From the NCBI GenBank assembly GCA_030848705.1, contig CM061235.1, positions 131,385,228 to 131,449,227 on the forward strand: DNA of 64,000 nt, in the 5' to 3' direction. This stretch comes from Heracleum sosnowskyi (Eukaryota > Streptophyta > Magnoliopsida > Apiales > Apiaceae). Below the pieces are notes generated by a model. That model was not told where the DNA came from and ran no database searches. It was given only the letters and a program-made list of their open reading frames with translations. This document shows, one piece after another, positions 54,281 to 64,000 of the stretch (position 1 is its first letter; each line of letters opens with the position of its first letter). A program made the translations under genes and the position numbers.

Positions 54281-55164
54281 TCAATACTATTATATAATAA
54301 ACGAAACATTAAAAGTTTGGTTGGTCGGTATGGTACGTTGTGATTTTACTTAATTGCCCTTAACTGTATTTCGTGTTTTTACTTAATTAACCTTACTTAT
54401 TTATAGAAATATATTATTAAATAATAATATTATCTATTTATAACCAATTACCTTTTTCCCTAAAATACATTATTTTTTCTAACAAATTCCCTTACTTTTT
54501 CAAACATGACGATTACCTTTTTTAATTAAAACATGTTAGTTTTTCTATTTTTCCTTACTAAAATCCCTCAATTTCCAAAAATATCACGGACCAACCTTTA
54601 GTTATTTATTTTTAAACCTATAATATAATAATTATTTTTTTAAAAGTTTACCTATTTTAACATGTCTACTTATTTTTTTTAACAAATGCAATCACTAAGA
54701 ATATTAAAATATAAATAATCAAATTCCTATTTATAACCAATTACTCTAAAACACATTATAGATTTTTTCTAACAAAGTCCCTTCTTTTCTAAATATATCA
54801 CGGTAAATTGTCTTTTTCAATTTACTTTTTCTATTTTTCTCACTAAAATTCATTTTTCCCCAAAAATATCACAGAAACTCTTTACTTATTTATTTTAAAA
54901 CGAATTTAAATACTTTTAATTATTAAATTTTAAAACCTCATTTTCCAAAAATATCACGAGCATTACCTTTTAAAACTAAATATATGTTACATTTTTTATT
55001 TTTATTTATTTTAAAATCTGTTTTAATGTTTTTAATTAATTAAAAGTATTTAGCTATTTTAACATGCATACTTATTTTTTTAACAAATATAATTAATAAA
55101 ATATTAAAAATATAATAATAAAATAACAATTAACAATCCGTGCATCGCACGGGTTTTAAGCTAG
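54281..55164 (+). mobile_element. Non-autonomous Helitron H2 (884 bp)
   Basis: It starts TCAATACTATTATATAATAA after A and ends with hairpin CCGTGC-ATC-GCACGG, GTTTTAAG and CTAG (55161-55164) before T. Close relative of H1 with several internal deletions. It sits in the intron of the LRAT pseudogene, whereas H1 lies upstream of the intact gene, so the two are separate insertions. Confidence 0.85.
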
Positions 55165-55728
55165 TAAAATTATTAAGTTAATACTCTAGAACTTATATTT
55201 GCATAAAAAGTATTCTACAACTCTATCTTGACATAATATAGTCTATCGTTAAAAAACATTGATTAAATATAATTTTAGGCCAAAAATTTCCTATTGTGAC
55301 ATTTAGAAAGTTCAAACCCTTATTCATAACACTTTACTCATTTTGTTATCTATTTTTAAAAATAATTTTTCAGTCATGATAAATATAAAAAGTATGCATA
55401 ATGCATGTATATTGAATTTTTATTTTTTATTTTTGTGAAAGGAAATATAGTCTGTAGTCTGCACTTTAGCATATTAGCAGTTTCTGTTTTACGGAACCTG
55501 TCACCCTAAATTTCTTAATAGAAATGCCAAAATATATGTTGAATACTTATATAGGCAAAAGTCTATTATTATTCATTCCTATATTCATTCCTTACTATTA
55601 TTATAATAATAAATTTAAGTGTAAGAGAGAAGGATAGAAGTATAAAAATGGAGATAAGTGAATTTTTAATTGATAAAAATGTAGTTAATGATGACTAGAC
55701 ATTCCTCAAAAGTAGAGAATAACTAGAG

Positions 55729-56262
55729 TTGTTTGAAGCGGAAATAGCAATGTTGTTAAGGTGGGTTTGTGCAGTAATGATCGATGCTGGCACAAGCCTG
55801 CAGAAGGGGTTCTAAAGTGCAATGTTGATGCTTCCTTTTACCCTGGTACTGCTACTTTTACGATTGGAATGGTTGTTAGAGACTGCAGAGGTGAGTTCGT
55901 GGAGGGAAGGAGCATGACTCTGATGAGCCCAGATTCTGTGTTTGAAGCAGAATGTATTGGTGTTCGAGAAGCTCTCTCATGGGTTCTGTCGAGGGGGGAT
56001 AATCGCGAGGTTGTGGTGGAAACGGATTCAGACTTGAAGTTGGGCATGTGGTGGATCAATGCAAGGCTATGATTCAACAATTTGCTCTTGTTAAGGTGTC
56101 TCATATTCGGAAGCACGCGAACAGGGTAGCACATGGTTTGACTAGATTACCTTGTTATGTTAATTGCTTTAATGTTTATTCATCTCCCCTACACATTTGG
56201 TGGAGACTCTCTTGTTTTGACATTTTAAATTAATGAATATATTTTCCTGGTTTAAAAAAAAA
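55729..56262 (+). mobile_element. 5'-truncated LINE with RNase H domain
   Basis: A 3' piece of a plant LINE ending in an A-run (56254-56264) and flanked by AACTAGAG (55721-55728) and AACTAGTG (56263-56270), a near-perfect target duplication. It encodes the type I RNase H domain of plant LINEs: NVDASF, VFEAECIGVREAL and ETDSD carry the D, E, D residues (55761-56040). Near 56040 a frameshift moves the frame to one reading HIRKHANRVAHGL. It lies within the LRAT pseudogene intron. Confidence 0.75.
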
Positions 56263-57142
56263 AACTAGTGGTTCCTAGTATTATAGGAAACTATTAGGAC
56301 ATTGTTGGAATGATATTTTATGCTAAATTCTCTAAATTTCAATTTAGGAACTCAAATGGAGACCGTTGGACTTGCTCACATTGCTGAAGTGCTATTTTAG
56401 ACTAAAATCCCTAAATCCTAACTTAAGAAGTATCATAGGGAAGGTACTTCTAACAAATCAAAATTTGAATGGAACTGATAGAATAGCTAATTGAAATCTA
56501 AATAAGAAAATCTAATGTGTGTCAAATTTAGTTTCACAGTTGGTAACAAAAGTTATTCTTATGTACTGTTGCCCTATGCAAAAATTAATGATAATAATGG
56601 CTTAAAACTTGGAGAATCAATTGCCAAAGAGAACTCCAAATTTGTTTTAGCATATTTTGCATTCTCTCTATTTGCCTGCCTACCATCTCGAGCACAACTT
56701 GCTAACTTGTCTCTCATTGGTACCGGGGTTACATATTGGTGATGGGAAGGTTATTCATTTTACTCAGTGCAGGTCATGAAACTGGCACTGGAACTATTTT
56801 AGACACCATTTTTTGCTCATCTTCCCTTCATTCTTCGGATATATACTCCATGCCCTATATGTGGCAATCAAGCGAGTGGTAATGGTGTCATATTGTCATG
56901 CACTGATTGTTTTCTCTCTGGTGGTGAACTTCGTAAATTTATATATAATGTGTCACCGCTTATCTTTGCTGCCCATGTTCGAGGAGGCAGCTGCACACTT
57001 GTAAAGTCTGATCCTTCTGAGGATGTGCTTCATCGTGCTGAGTACCTTCTTGAAAATGGTTTTGGAATTTATAATCTTTTTCAGAACAACTGTGAAGATT
57101 TTGCTATTTATTCCAAGACGGCGTTGTTCGTGTTGCTCGTGG

Positions 57143-58549
57143 TAGGGGTGAGCAAAAAACCGAATTAAAACCGAAACCGATAAAAACCGAACCGTAAAAA
57201 ACCGAAATCAATGTTGAAACCGAACCGAAACCGAAAATTAAAAAACTGAACCGTTCTTGAGGTTTCGGTTTCGGTTTTAGGTCCAAACCGAACCGAAAAA
57301 ACCGAACCGATCCGATTAATAAAAATAAAGAAATAAATATATTATATATTCTATTAGACCAATTTTTATGAGTAGTGGGAGTAGATTAATAAAGATCCTG
57401 AATGTTATGGAATAAAAAACGTGCTTGTGTATTTAATGCTAAGGTTAATGAGCTTTCGAGCTTTAATGGCTGCACTTGTGTTTCGAGATTAAATCGGTCC
57501 TCACAAGATACCTACGTATCTCAATTAATACTGAGAATCAAGCCAAAGACGTAGTTCTTGGTGTTGCCCTCGGGGCGCTATGGCGGCAGGGTCACATCAA
57601 AGACGTAGTTACTTGTATGTCCTTATTCGAGGATGAAGTCTAAAACGTAGTTCTAGGGGTGCCTTTGTGGCTTGTTGCGCCTTCGAGGCGTTATGACGTA
57701 TGGAGTTGTGCTCAAAACGTAGTTCTGATTGTAGGATCAGGGTCCTTATATAGGCGTCTAGAGCCTAGTATTTATGGTATGTTTATCGAATAAGTCTCCT
57801 TATTGATAATGGATAAACATTGTATTTCTTGCAGGATAAGTCTTTTCCTTGTTGATAAAGACTATGACTCATTAATTGCCTTTAATTGGGATTCTGGATC
57901 CTTCTTTGATGAATTTACCATATTTTTGGACTATTTTTATGAGCTGTATATTTTTCCCTATTCATTAATTACGAAATTAATGAATAATTAGGGTGTCGGG
58001 CCTTAATTATTGGTCTTTCCATTGAATAGTTAATTATATTTCTATAATTACTTTTCTATCCATATCACTGACATTCCTTTTAATAATTATACTATTTTGT
58101 TCTTGTTTTTGAAGTTTTAATTTGTAATAGTTGATTAATAAATATAGTTTAATAAACTTTTGTATCTAGGTGTTTTATATGTTGCTTTATTTTTGGATAT
58201 GACGATTTTTCTTGGTTTTCCCGGAAAAACTCTTTATTTATACAAAGACTTCAGATAGACTCGACATTGTTGAATTTCTAACATTGTATGTTTATTTTGG
58301 ATAAAAAAATAATTTGTAACTTTGCAAGCTTAAAAATTCGAAGTCATTTTATTTATTTTGTTATGTTTATTTGATACAGTTTTAAAACTGAAACCGAACC
58401 GATTGTAACCGATCCGATCATTTTAAAACCGAAACCGAACCGACGGTTTCGGTTGCGGTTTCGGTTTTTGATTTTAAAAACCGAGGATATGCGGTTTCGG
58501 TTTCGGTTTCTACCTAAAACCGAACCGATCCGACCCGCGCTCACCCCTA
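57143..58549. mobile_element. Non-autonomous hAT element in LRAT pseudogene exon 2
   Basis: Terminal inverted repeats TAGGGGTGAGC and GCTCACCCCTA are flanked by the 8-bp duplication GCTCGTGG (57135-57142 and 58550-58557), the hAT signature. The subterminal regions are packed with AACCGAAACCGA words in inverted orientation on the two sides. Without the nested solo LTR it would be about 740 bp. No transposase. Confidence 0.9.
57403..58067 (-). repeat. Solo gypsy LTR nested in hAT element
   Basis: Homologous to the gypsy LTRs at 31040 and 36024 but inverted. On the minus strand it begins TGATATGG and ends CCATAACA. Flanks CTGAA and CTGAC are a near-perfect 5-bp duplication. It is longer (665 bp) because of an internal region with four or more repeats of AACGTAGTTCT-like words (about 57546-57732). 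Confidence 0.88.
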
Positions 58550-58745
58550 GCTCGTGGTGACCCGTATGAATGTAGGTCGTGGTGGGCAAACAGGATCCTT
58601 TTTAGCTGCTACTGTTGTAGTTTCTTCGCCATTTCGCTTCCTTGCTACCGGCGGCTTTGTTGGCACGGCTGCTGTGGTATTGGGTAACTATTGTGTTAAT
58701 CGATTCATCTCAGATATTGGAGTACGGCGAGATGTAAAAAAAATT

Positions 58746-59250
58746 GTTAGGTTGGATAATATCAATGTCATTTTTCTTAATCAAACACAACATTATTATT
58801 TTTATCTATAGTTTGGTCACAGTAGGTAGCATCATTATTTTTATGACGCACAGTCGCACACCCAGCGATTCAAGAAATTTAGATTGGTCTTTACAAAATG
58901 CAAATTGACACAGAATGCAGACGCTGGCAGAGCAACATTAAATAAAAAAAGAGTCGCACTTTCTCCAAGAGGGGGTGTGAGAAGGTTCGGATGTACGCAA
59001 TCTTACTCCTACTTACTTAGAGAGAATGTTTTCAAAACTTGATCATGTCTTATATGAGAGTCGATGACCTCTAGGTCATGGATTAAGCACTTTAACCACA
59101 CTCATGTATTAAGTTACAACAAGATTGATAGAGTATCATAGATGCTAAGATAAATACTGCAATCTTCCAAATTCAAATAGTGCATAAAATGCTTTACATG
59201 ATAGTGATGGAATTTGGAAGGCTGTTACATTGCTGCAATTGGAGTTGTTT
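58746..59250. other. Intergenic region with possible SINE-like segment
   Basis: No gene. The part 58965-59095 (GAGGGGGTGTGAGAAGGTTC; GGATGTACGCAATCTTACTC; GATGACCTCTAGGTCATGG) has the look of a dispersed short repeat that I remember from many plant genomes, possibly tRNA-derived. This is from memory and is not certain. Confidence 0.3.
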
Positions 59251-60915
59251 CTACATGCGACTCCTAGTGTTTGTTGATCCCATCTTCTTAGCTATCTCTC
59301 TGAGCACAAACTTCTGAATCTTCCCGGTTGCGGTCTTTGGAAGCTCCTCCATAAACACCACTGTCTTGGGCACCATGTAATGCGCCAACTTACTTCTGCA
59401 GTATTCTATTATCTCCTTCTCCTTCACCTCCCCCTTTTTACGATCTTTGTGCAAACTCACAAATGCACATGGTGTCTCTCCCCAGAACTCGTCAGGTCTT
59501 GCCACCACTGATGCCTCATTAATCAAAGGATGCATATACAACACCGATTCCACTTCCACACTGCTCAAATTCTCACCACCACTTATAATCACATCCTTTG
59601 ATCTGTCCTTGATCTCCAAGTACCCATCAGGGTACATCACGCCAACGTCTCCTGTGTAAAACCATCCATCTTCTCTCATGCACTTGGCTGTTGCCTCTGG
59701 ATCTTTAAGGTAACCAAGCATCAAACACCCGCCTCTCAACACAATTTCTCCTAGGCTTGTTCCATCTCGTTTCACACTAATGCCCGACTCAGAATCAATC
59801 ACGTCCACCTCTGTCATCCCAGCCGTTCTCACTCCTTGTCGAGCCTTCAATCTTGCAATCTCAGTAGCCGGTAATTGATTCCATTTTGATTTCCACGCAC
59901 AGGACACTACTAACCCGCCAGTCTCTGTCAGTCCGTAACCATGAGTCACGATGAATCCCAGTGATTCAGTTTTCAAAAGCACAGATGCAGGAGGAGGAGC
60001 GCCAGCGGTTAGGATCTGTACTGGCGATTTCAATGGTCTTACATCTGCAAAATTTGACAGCAGATTGAGTACAACAGGGGCACCACACATGTGTGTTACT
60101 CCATGTCTTCTAATGGCGGAATAGATGGTGTGAGCATCAAATTTCCGGAGACAAATGTTGGTCCCTCCGACTGCAGGCATACCCCAGGTGAAGCTCCATC
60201 CATTGGCATGAAACATAGGAAGGGTCCACAGTAGTACTGGTTGTTTCGGGACAGACCATTCCACTAATGAATCTAATGAAACAATCAATGTTCCCCTATG
60301 GCTATGTACCACGCCTTTGGGAGCTGAGGTAGTCCCTGAGGTGTAATTTAATGTAAGTGGATCCCATTCGCTCTCCGGTCTGACCCACTTGAAACCAGGA
60401 TCACCCTTGCTCATCATATCCTCATAAGTTAAATGAAAATCAACGGATGATACTGGTGCAGATTCTTCACATTCTTGGTCAGCAACAAGCACTAAAATCG
60501 GAACCTTAAAGTCAGGTGGGAAGAGAGAAATGGCTTCCGAAACAACTGAGGTTGACTGGTAATCAACAAAAACCAGCTTGGATTCGCTATGGCGAAGTAT
60601 GACAGAGATAGTGCGAGCATCAAGGCGAGTGTTGATGGTGTTAAGCACGGCGCCAGCCATAGGAATAGCGAAATGGAGCTCGTACATGGCTGGAATATTA
60701 GGCGCTATAACGGACACAACGTGGCCTCTTCCAAGTCCAAGATTGGAAATGGAAGAAGCAAGTTTAAGACATCTGAGGTGAGTTTGAGACCAAGTGTAGG
60801 TAGTGTTGTGGTAAACTAGAGAAGGAGAGTCCCCGTAAACTACAGCAGCTCTGTCGAGGAATCCTAGAGGTGTCAAAGGGCTTGAATTTGCTGCTCTTGG
60901 CATCAAATCATCCAT
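59251..60915 (-). CDS. Acyl-activating enzyme (AMP-dependent CoA ligase), peroxisomal
   Basis: An uninterrupted single-exon gene of about 554 residues, normal for plant AAE/4CL-like ligases. Motifs of the ANL superfamily: TSGTTSAPKG at about 192-201 (ATP phosphate loop), YGLTETGG at 327-334, FYTGD near 418-422, KDVIISGGEN near 440-448, and the C-terminal catalytic lysine in TATGK near 531. The start MDDLMPRAANSSPLTPLGFL suits the AAE1-like clade. The C-terminus is SRM, a plant peroxisomal targeting signal type 1. The clade includes peroxisomal ligases acting on cinnamate, benzoate precursors and short or branched acids; the substrate here cannot be told. No intron, unlike several family members. 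It looks functional. Confidence 0.93.
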   Translation of the reverse strand: MDDLMPRAANSSPLTPLGFLDRAAVVYGDSPSLVYHNTTYTWSQTHLRCLKLASSISNLGLGRGHVVSVIAPNIPAMYELHFAIPMAGAVLNTINTRLDARTISVILRHSESKLVFVDYQSTSVVSEAISLFPPDFKVPILVLVADQECEESAPVSSVDFHLTYEDMMSKGDPGFKWVRPESEWDPLTLNYTSGTTSAPKGVVHSHRGTLIVSLDSLVEWSVPKQPVLLWTLPMFHANGWSFTWGMPAVGGTNICLRKFDAHTIYSAIRRHGVTHMCGAPVVLNLLSNFADVRPLKSPVQILTAGAPPPASVLLKTESLGFIVTHGYGLTETGGLVVSCAWKSKWNQLPATEIARLKARQGVRTAGMTEVDVIDSESGISVKRDGTSLGEIVLRGGCLMLGYLKDPEATAKCMREDGWFYTGDVGVMYPDGYLEIKDRSKDVIISGGENLSSVEVESVLYMHPLINEASVVARPDEFWGETPCAFVSLHKDRKKGEVKEKEIIEYCRSKLAHYMVPKTVVFMEELPKTATGKIQKFVLREIAKKMGSTNTRSRM

Positions 60916-61489
60916 ATCTGTAGGAAGAAAGAAAGAAGAGGATGAAATGGACTTTGGTTTGAAGTTGGACTAATGAGATGTGAGATTTTCTTATATTAGC
61001 GAGAGCCGTGAAAAAACAACTCATTTTATGAGTGGGTGAAATTTATATGACACATGAGTAGTGGGTGAAATTATTAGTCAATGATTCGTCTACTAAAAGA
61101 CATTGCACAAGCACACCTAGCTTGAACAATTTTTGTTTTGCTAACCTTGGCTACCTCAACATTTCTGGCTACTTTATAAGTTAATTGTTTTAGCCAACAA
61201 CAAAATATTAACAAATTGTTCGGAGATTTTTAAATTTACTTTCGGTATTGTTAACGTGATATTTTTCTTAAGAATTTGTACGATTTTATTTTTACAATCT
61301 CATTTGAAAGATAAGGAAAACAAACTACACACACCTGGAAGGTGTTTCTATTCTATTAAATAGAGGTCTTCAAATTGGGTTCGATGAGATCATACAAATA
61401 TGTTTGTTTTCAATTAACAAAACAAAAATGTGTTTGTTTTCATCTTTTTCGGTTGCGTGTTCAACTTCACTTCATATTGTCACTTGTTA
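60916..61489 (-). promoter_or_regulatory. Upstream region of the acyl-activating enzyme gene
   Basis: Likely promoter and leader. A weak TATA-like word (CTAATATAAG on the minus strand) lies around 60989-60998, about 80 bp before the ATG. No other element could be fixed. An hAT element begins at 61498, about 580 bp upstream of the ATG. Confidence 0.35.
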
Positions 61490-62030
61490 TTACGTTATAG
61501 GGGTGTACGCGGTTCGGATCGGATCGGTTTTAGAGTAAAAGTCGAACCAAACCGCGAAGAGCGATTTTCAAAAATCTTCATCCACAACCGCGTTTGCGGT
61601 TGCGATTAACCGCATCAATTGCGGTTGTGATTTTGCGATTATTGCGGTTTGGTTTGCGGTTCAACCACTTAATATAAAATATCTACATTAAATATTTGAA
61701 AGTACAAGAAATTACTTGCAGGTTGCAAGTCATACAGAATGAAAATGTTATACTAAGAAATCAACCTGTCCACAAGGCACATATATTACACACTTTAGCT
61801 TTACAGAATGAAAATGTTGCCAGGCTAGTGGCTTTACAATAAAGAATAAAGATACATAAGATTAAAATCCATGAAGTGTGAGAGTAGAACATCCCATGTC
61901 AAAATACAGAGCAGTGGATATGAATATTAGCAATCCAGATCGTCATCTATGTTGAGATAAACATATTCTGCAAATATATGTGCAAGAGAGATATTAGAAA
62001 GATTAGTAATATAACATCTCCTACAAATTT

Positions 62031-62101
62031 TATAGATATCAAATTTAAGGATACGTCTGAAGATAGATAGTTCAGACGTATCCTTAAATTTGATATCTAT
62101 A
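62031..62101. repeat. Perfect 31-bp inverted repeat with 9-nt loop
   Basis: The left arm (62031-62061, starting TATAGATATCAAATTTAAGG) and the right arm (62071-62101) are exact reverse complements separated by GATAGATAG. A direct repeat AGAAAGATTAGTAAT lies outside the left arm (61996-62010) and again overlapping the right arm end (62101-62115). It sits inside the hAT derivative, downstream of the BED gene. Confidence 0.95.
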
Positions 62102-62241
62102 GAAAGATTAGTAATTAACTATAAAATTAACTATACATACCATTGGCAATTTCCTCGATTGAATCCAATTCTAATATAACATCTCTCAAATCAGGCATAC
62201 TTTCCTTTGATCGAAGCCAATTCTGAGCACAAACAAGTGCT

Positions 62242-62781
62242 TCAACTGTTTTCGGCTCGCGATGGTATAGTAATAAATCTAGGCTCTAAAGTTTTACTGT
62301 ATGCAATAAATCCTTCCCCTTCCACAAACCTAAACGATAACTCATCACGAATTATCATCTCATCCAACGCTTTCCTACAATCCTCATATTTATAAACATG
62401 ATTTTTCAATAAGCCTATATTATTACCATCGCTATCACGCTTAACTGCAAAATTCAAAAGAGATTGTTTGTCACGATTCAATCTAAGAGGATACTTTTTG
62501 CATTGACTCTCTAGATGTGTCCTCATATTAGTAGTCCCGTTTCTTTTCTTTTGACGAGCATACGAAACTCCACAATAATTACAAACATTTCGAGGATTTT
62601 CAAGATCTTCGTTTTTAGTAAAATGATCCCAAACATATGATTGTTTCTTATTTCCACGAGGGGGTGGCAGTGGCGTACCTTCGTCGATGTTTATTGGTGT
62701 ATCACTGTTGTTGTTTGTCGATTCTTTTGGGGTGGATTCATCTAATTCCATAGCAGCAGCAGCAGATGTACCTTTCTCCAT
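62242..62781 (-). CDS. BED-type zinc finger protein of hAT origin, truncated
   Basis: 179 residues. An acidic, Ser/Thr-rich N-terminus is followed by a BED finger: SYVWDHF (aromatic start), then C67, C70, H89 and C94. After it comes KYPL... and the segment FRFVEGEGF...LEPRF..PSR that normally opens the hAT transposase body; there the frame stops. The catalytic DDE/RNase H fold and the hAT dimerisation domain are absent. It could bind DNA and act as a repressor of related hAT transposition, or be a non-expressed remnant. An intron downstream that would rejoin a transposase is not seen within the element. Confidence 0.8.
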   Translation of the reverse strand: MEKGTSAAAAMELDESTPKESTNNNSDTPINIDEGTPLPPPRGNKKQSYVWDHFTKNEDLENPRNVCNYCGVSYARQKKRNGTTNMRTHLESQCKKYPLRLNRDKQSLLNFAVKRDSDGNNIGLLKNHVYKYEDCRKALDEMIIRDELSFRFVEGEGFIAYSKTLEPRFITIPSRAENS

Positions 62782-63391
62782 TGTAACTACATATAAGAAA
62801 ATGATTGATTAGTTATATTAAATTAAACTAAATACATACACAAATTGATTGTACATACTGATGAATGGAGAATCACTGAATCAGAGAGAGAGAGAGATTT
62901 TGAGAGATGAATTGGAGTGGGAGAGGCTGGAGCGCTTAGATTCAAAACCCTAAAAGTAATTAATCGACTAGTGGATTATGTGTATTGGACTTAGGGGTGT
63001 ATTGGACTAGTGGGCTAATGCCTAATGGGCTTAAGTTTTGGGCTGGGAATTGCATTTTCATCCTTGTAATACTACTGCCAAAAAAGTATTATAGATTTAT
63101 TAAATATTAATCTTATAACTTATTTTAATTAATATCAAATAATTATATTTGTTTATAAATCATTAATTAATATATTATAAATTATTATAAATATATATTT
63201 GCGGGTTGCGGTTGCGATTTTGCGATTTTTAAATATTTAAAACCGCATCCGGACCATTCATAAGCGATTATTAAAAATTTTACCCGCAACCAATCCACAT
63301 TTTGCGATTATTCACAAAATGCGATTCGGATGCGAGTGGTGCGAGCGGTTAATGCGGTTGAGCGGATCGTCTATACACCCCTATTACGTTA

Positions 63392-63679
63392 CATCACAAG
63401 AACAACGTCACCAATATAAACATGCATTTAGTTTCCTTACGAGTACACTTTTTATATAGAGTAGTCTAACCGGAATATCTTTAAAAAGTTGACTTATATT
63501 TTAAAATAAATGTCATCTAAATGATAAATGAATGAATTTTTAGATTTTTGGATAAATCAATATATATATATAAAGGAGGATCCGCGGGAGGTGAGGTGGC
63601 ACCCCTAAGAACGTCTCAATCTATTTTTCTAATTTTTTTAGAGGTTTACAATTTTAAATACTAATAAATCAAAAAATAT
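63392..63679. other. Intergenic, nothing defined
   Basis: No gene or element end is seen. There is a short (TA)n run near 63560-63572 and a GC-richer segment (GGAGGATCCGCGGGAGGTGA, from about 63576). Confidence 0.5.
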
Positions 63680-64000
63680 TTTTTAGCATATTAGAAGTAG
63701 AATGGGTGTTCGAAGTTATAGAGGAGAAGAATTCGAATTTATAGCGAAGACATATAATTAAAAGTTCTATTTGATGTAGAATAGGTGTTTGAATTTGTAG
63801 AGGGGAAGAGTTCAAATATAAGGGAAGTTCTTGCAAAGTTCTATTTGAAGTAGAATAGGTGTTTCGATTTATAGAGGAGAAAAGTTCGGATATAAAAGAA
63901 ATACTTGCAATTAAAAGTTCTATTGGAAGTAGAATAAGCGTTTGTAATATATAACTAAAAGTTCTATTTGAAGTAGAATATTTAAAGTTATATAGGTGTT
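63680..64000. repeat. Imperfect tandem repeat, unit about 75-85 bp
   Basis: Four to five units beginning AGTTCTATTTGAAGTAGAAT, followed by AGGTGTTTGAATTTATAGAG and GGAAAAGTTCGAATATA-like words. The array runs to the edge of the window, so its total length is unknown. Confidence 0.7.

Larger units (their letters stand above)
52781..58745 (+). pseudogene. LRAT-domain pseudogene, paralogue of 9599-13570
   Basis: Exon 1 remnant (52781-52850) matches the intact gene but has lost the ATG and has TAA (52838-52840) in place of a Tyr codon; GT follows. The intron can be followed by homologous blocks (for example near 53850-54065 and 56440-56640). Exon 2 starts about 56727, its acceptor AG is GG, and a 2-bp loss near 56765 shifts the frame. 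The NNCEDFAIY motif is still readable near 57085. An hAT element (57143-58549) interrupts exon 2, and the end (from GTAGGTCGTGGTGGGC, 58571) resumes after it. The last codons and 3' flank are deleted at about 58745. It is clearly non-functional. Confidence 0.9.
61498..63383 (-). mobile_element. hAT deletion derivative encoding a BED finger (1886 bp)
   Basis: The termini TAGGGGTGTA and TACACCCCTA are flanked by the perfect 8-bp duplication TTACGTTA (61490-61497 and 63384-63391). The subterminal regions are rich in GCGGTT/AACCGC words in inverted arrangement. It carries only the 5' part of a hAT-type gene (BED finger), so it cannot mobilise itself. Confidence 0.92.

Noticed and set aside
57104..57286. 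Small minus-strand frame with repeated Lys-Pro words (also 58353-58589 with Asn-Arg words)
   Set aside because: Both are translations of the AACCGAAACC subterminal repeats of the hAT element.

Overview
This window is transposon-rich plant nuclear DNA, most likely from a eudicot with a large, repeat-filled genome. Support for this: nested Ty1/copia and Ty3/gypsy LTR elements primed by plant-type tRNAs, CTAG-ending Helitrons, hAT and Stowaway-like elements, and two plant gene types, an LRAT/NC-domain protein and a peroxisomal acyl-activating enzyme. I cannot name the species. I saw no tRNA, rRNA, CRISPR or prokaryotic feature.

The dominant component is one family of very large copia elements (SIRE/Maximus-like), all on the minus strand. 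Copy A (16408-30380, 13.97 kb) is complete, with two 1256-bp LTRs, a 5-bp target duplication, an initiator-Met primer site and a polypurine tract. Copy C (1-6372) is a nearly identical copy that runs off the left edge and is cut within gag. Copy B (41050-about 51709) is older, has lost most of pol and nearly all of one LTR. Each has gag, then pol in another frame with an ATG 11 nt after the gag stop, then a spacer of about 0.7 kb, then a third ORF (about 1,600 codons in A). The spacer has a TATA-like box about 100 bp before the ORF3 start and a cluster of TCGCGA-type repeats that also occur, inverted, in the LTRs. My main candidate for an under-described system is this ORF3 with its own promoter-like spacer.

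Host genes: an apparently intact two-exon LRAT-domain gene (9599-9692 joined to 12945-13570) and a broken paralogue (52781 to about 58745) share promoter, intron and exon sequence, so the locus was duplicated. The intact gene's intron carries Helitron-like DNA and a MITE. The pseudogene carries a 9-bp-TSD DNA element, a Helitron, a LINE tail, and in exon 2 an hAT element that itself holds a solo gypsy LTR. Downstream, a single-exon acyl-activating enzyme ends in the peroxisomal signal SRM (59251-60915, minus strand).

Other mobile DNA: a 5'-truncated Tat-type gypsy element with RNase H, integrase, a tandem-repeat 3' region and an LTR (32743-36528), preceded by a separate-looking LTR (31040-31572). 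There are several Helitrons with exact A/TC...CTAG/T ends. An hAT deletion derivative (61498-63383) encodes only a BED zinc finger and contains a perfect 31-bp hairpin. Most remaining DNA is AT-rich and made of decayed Helitron-like sequence.
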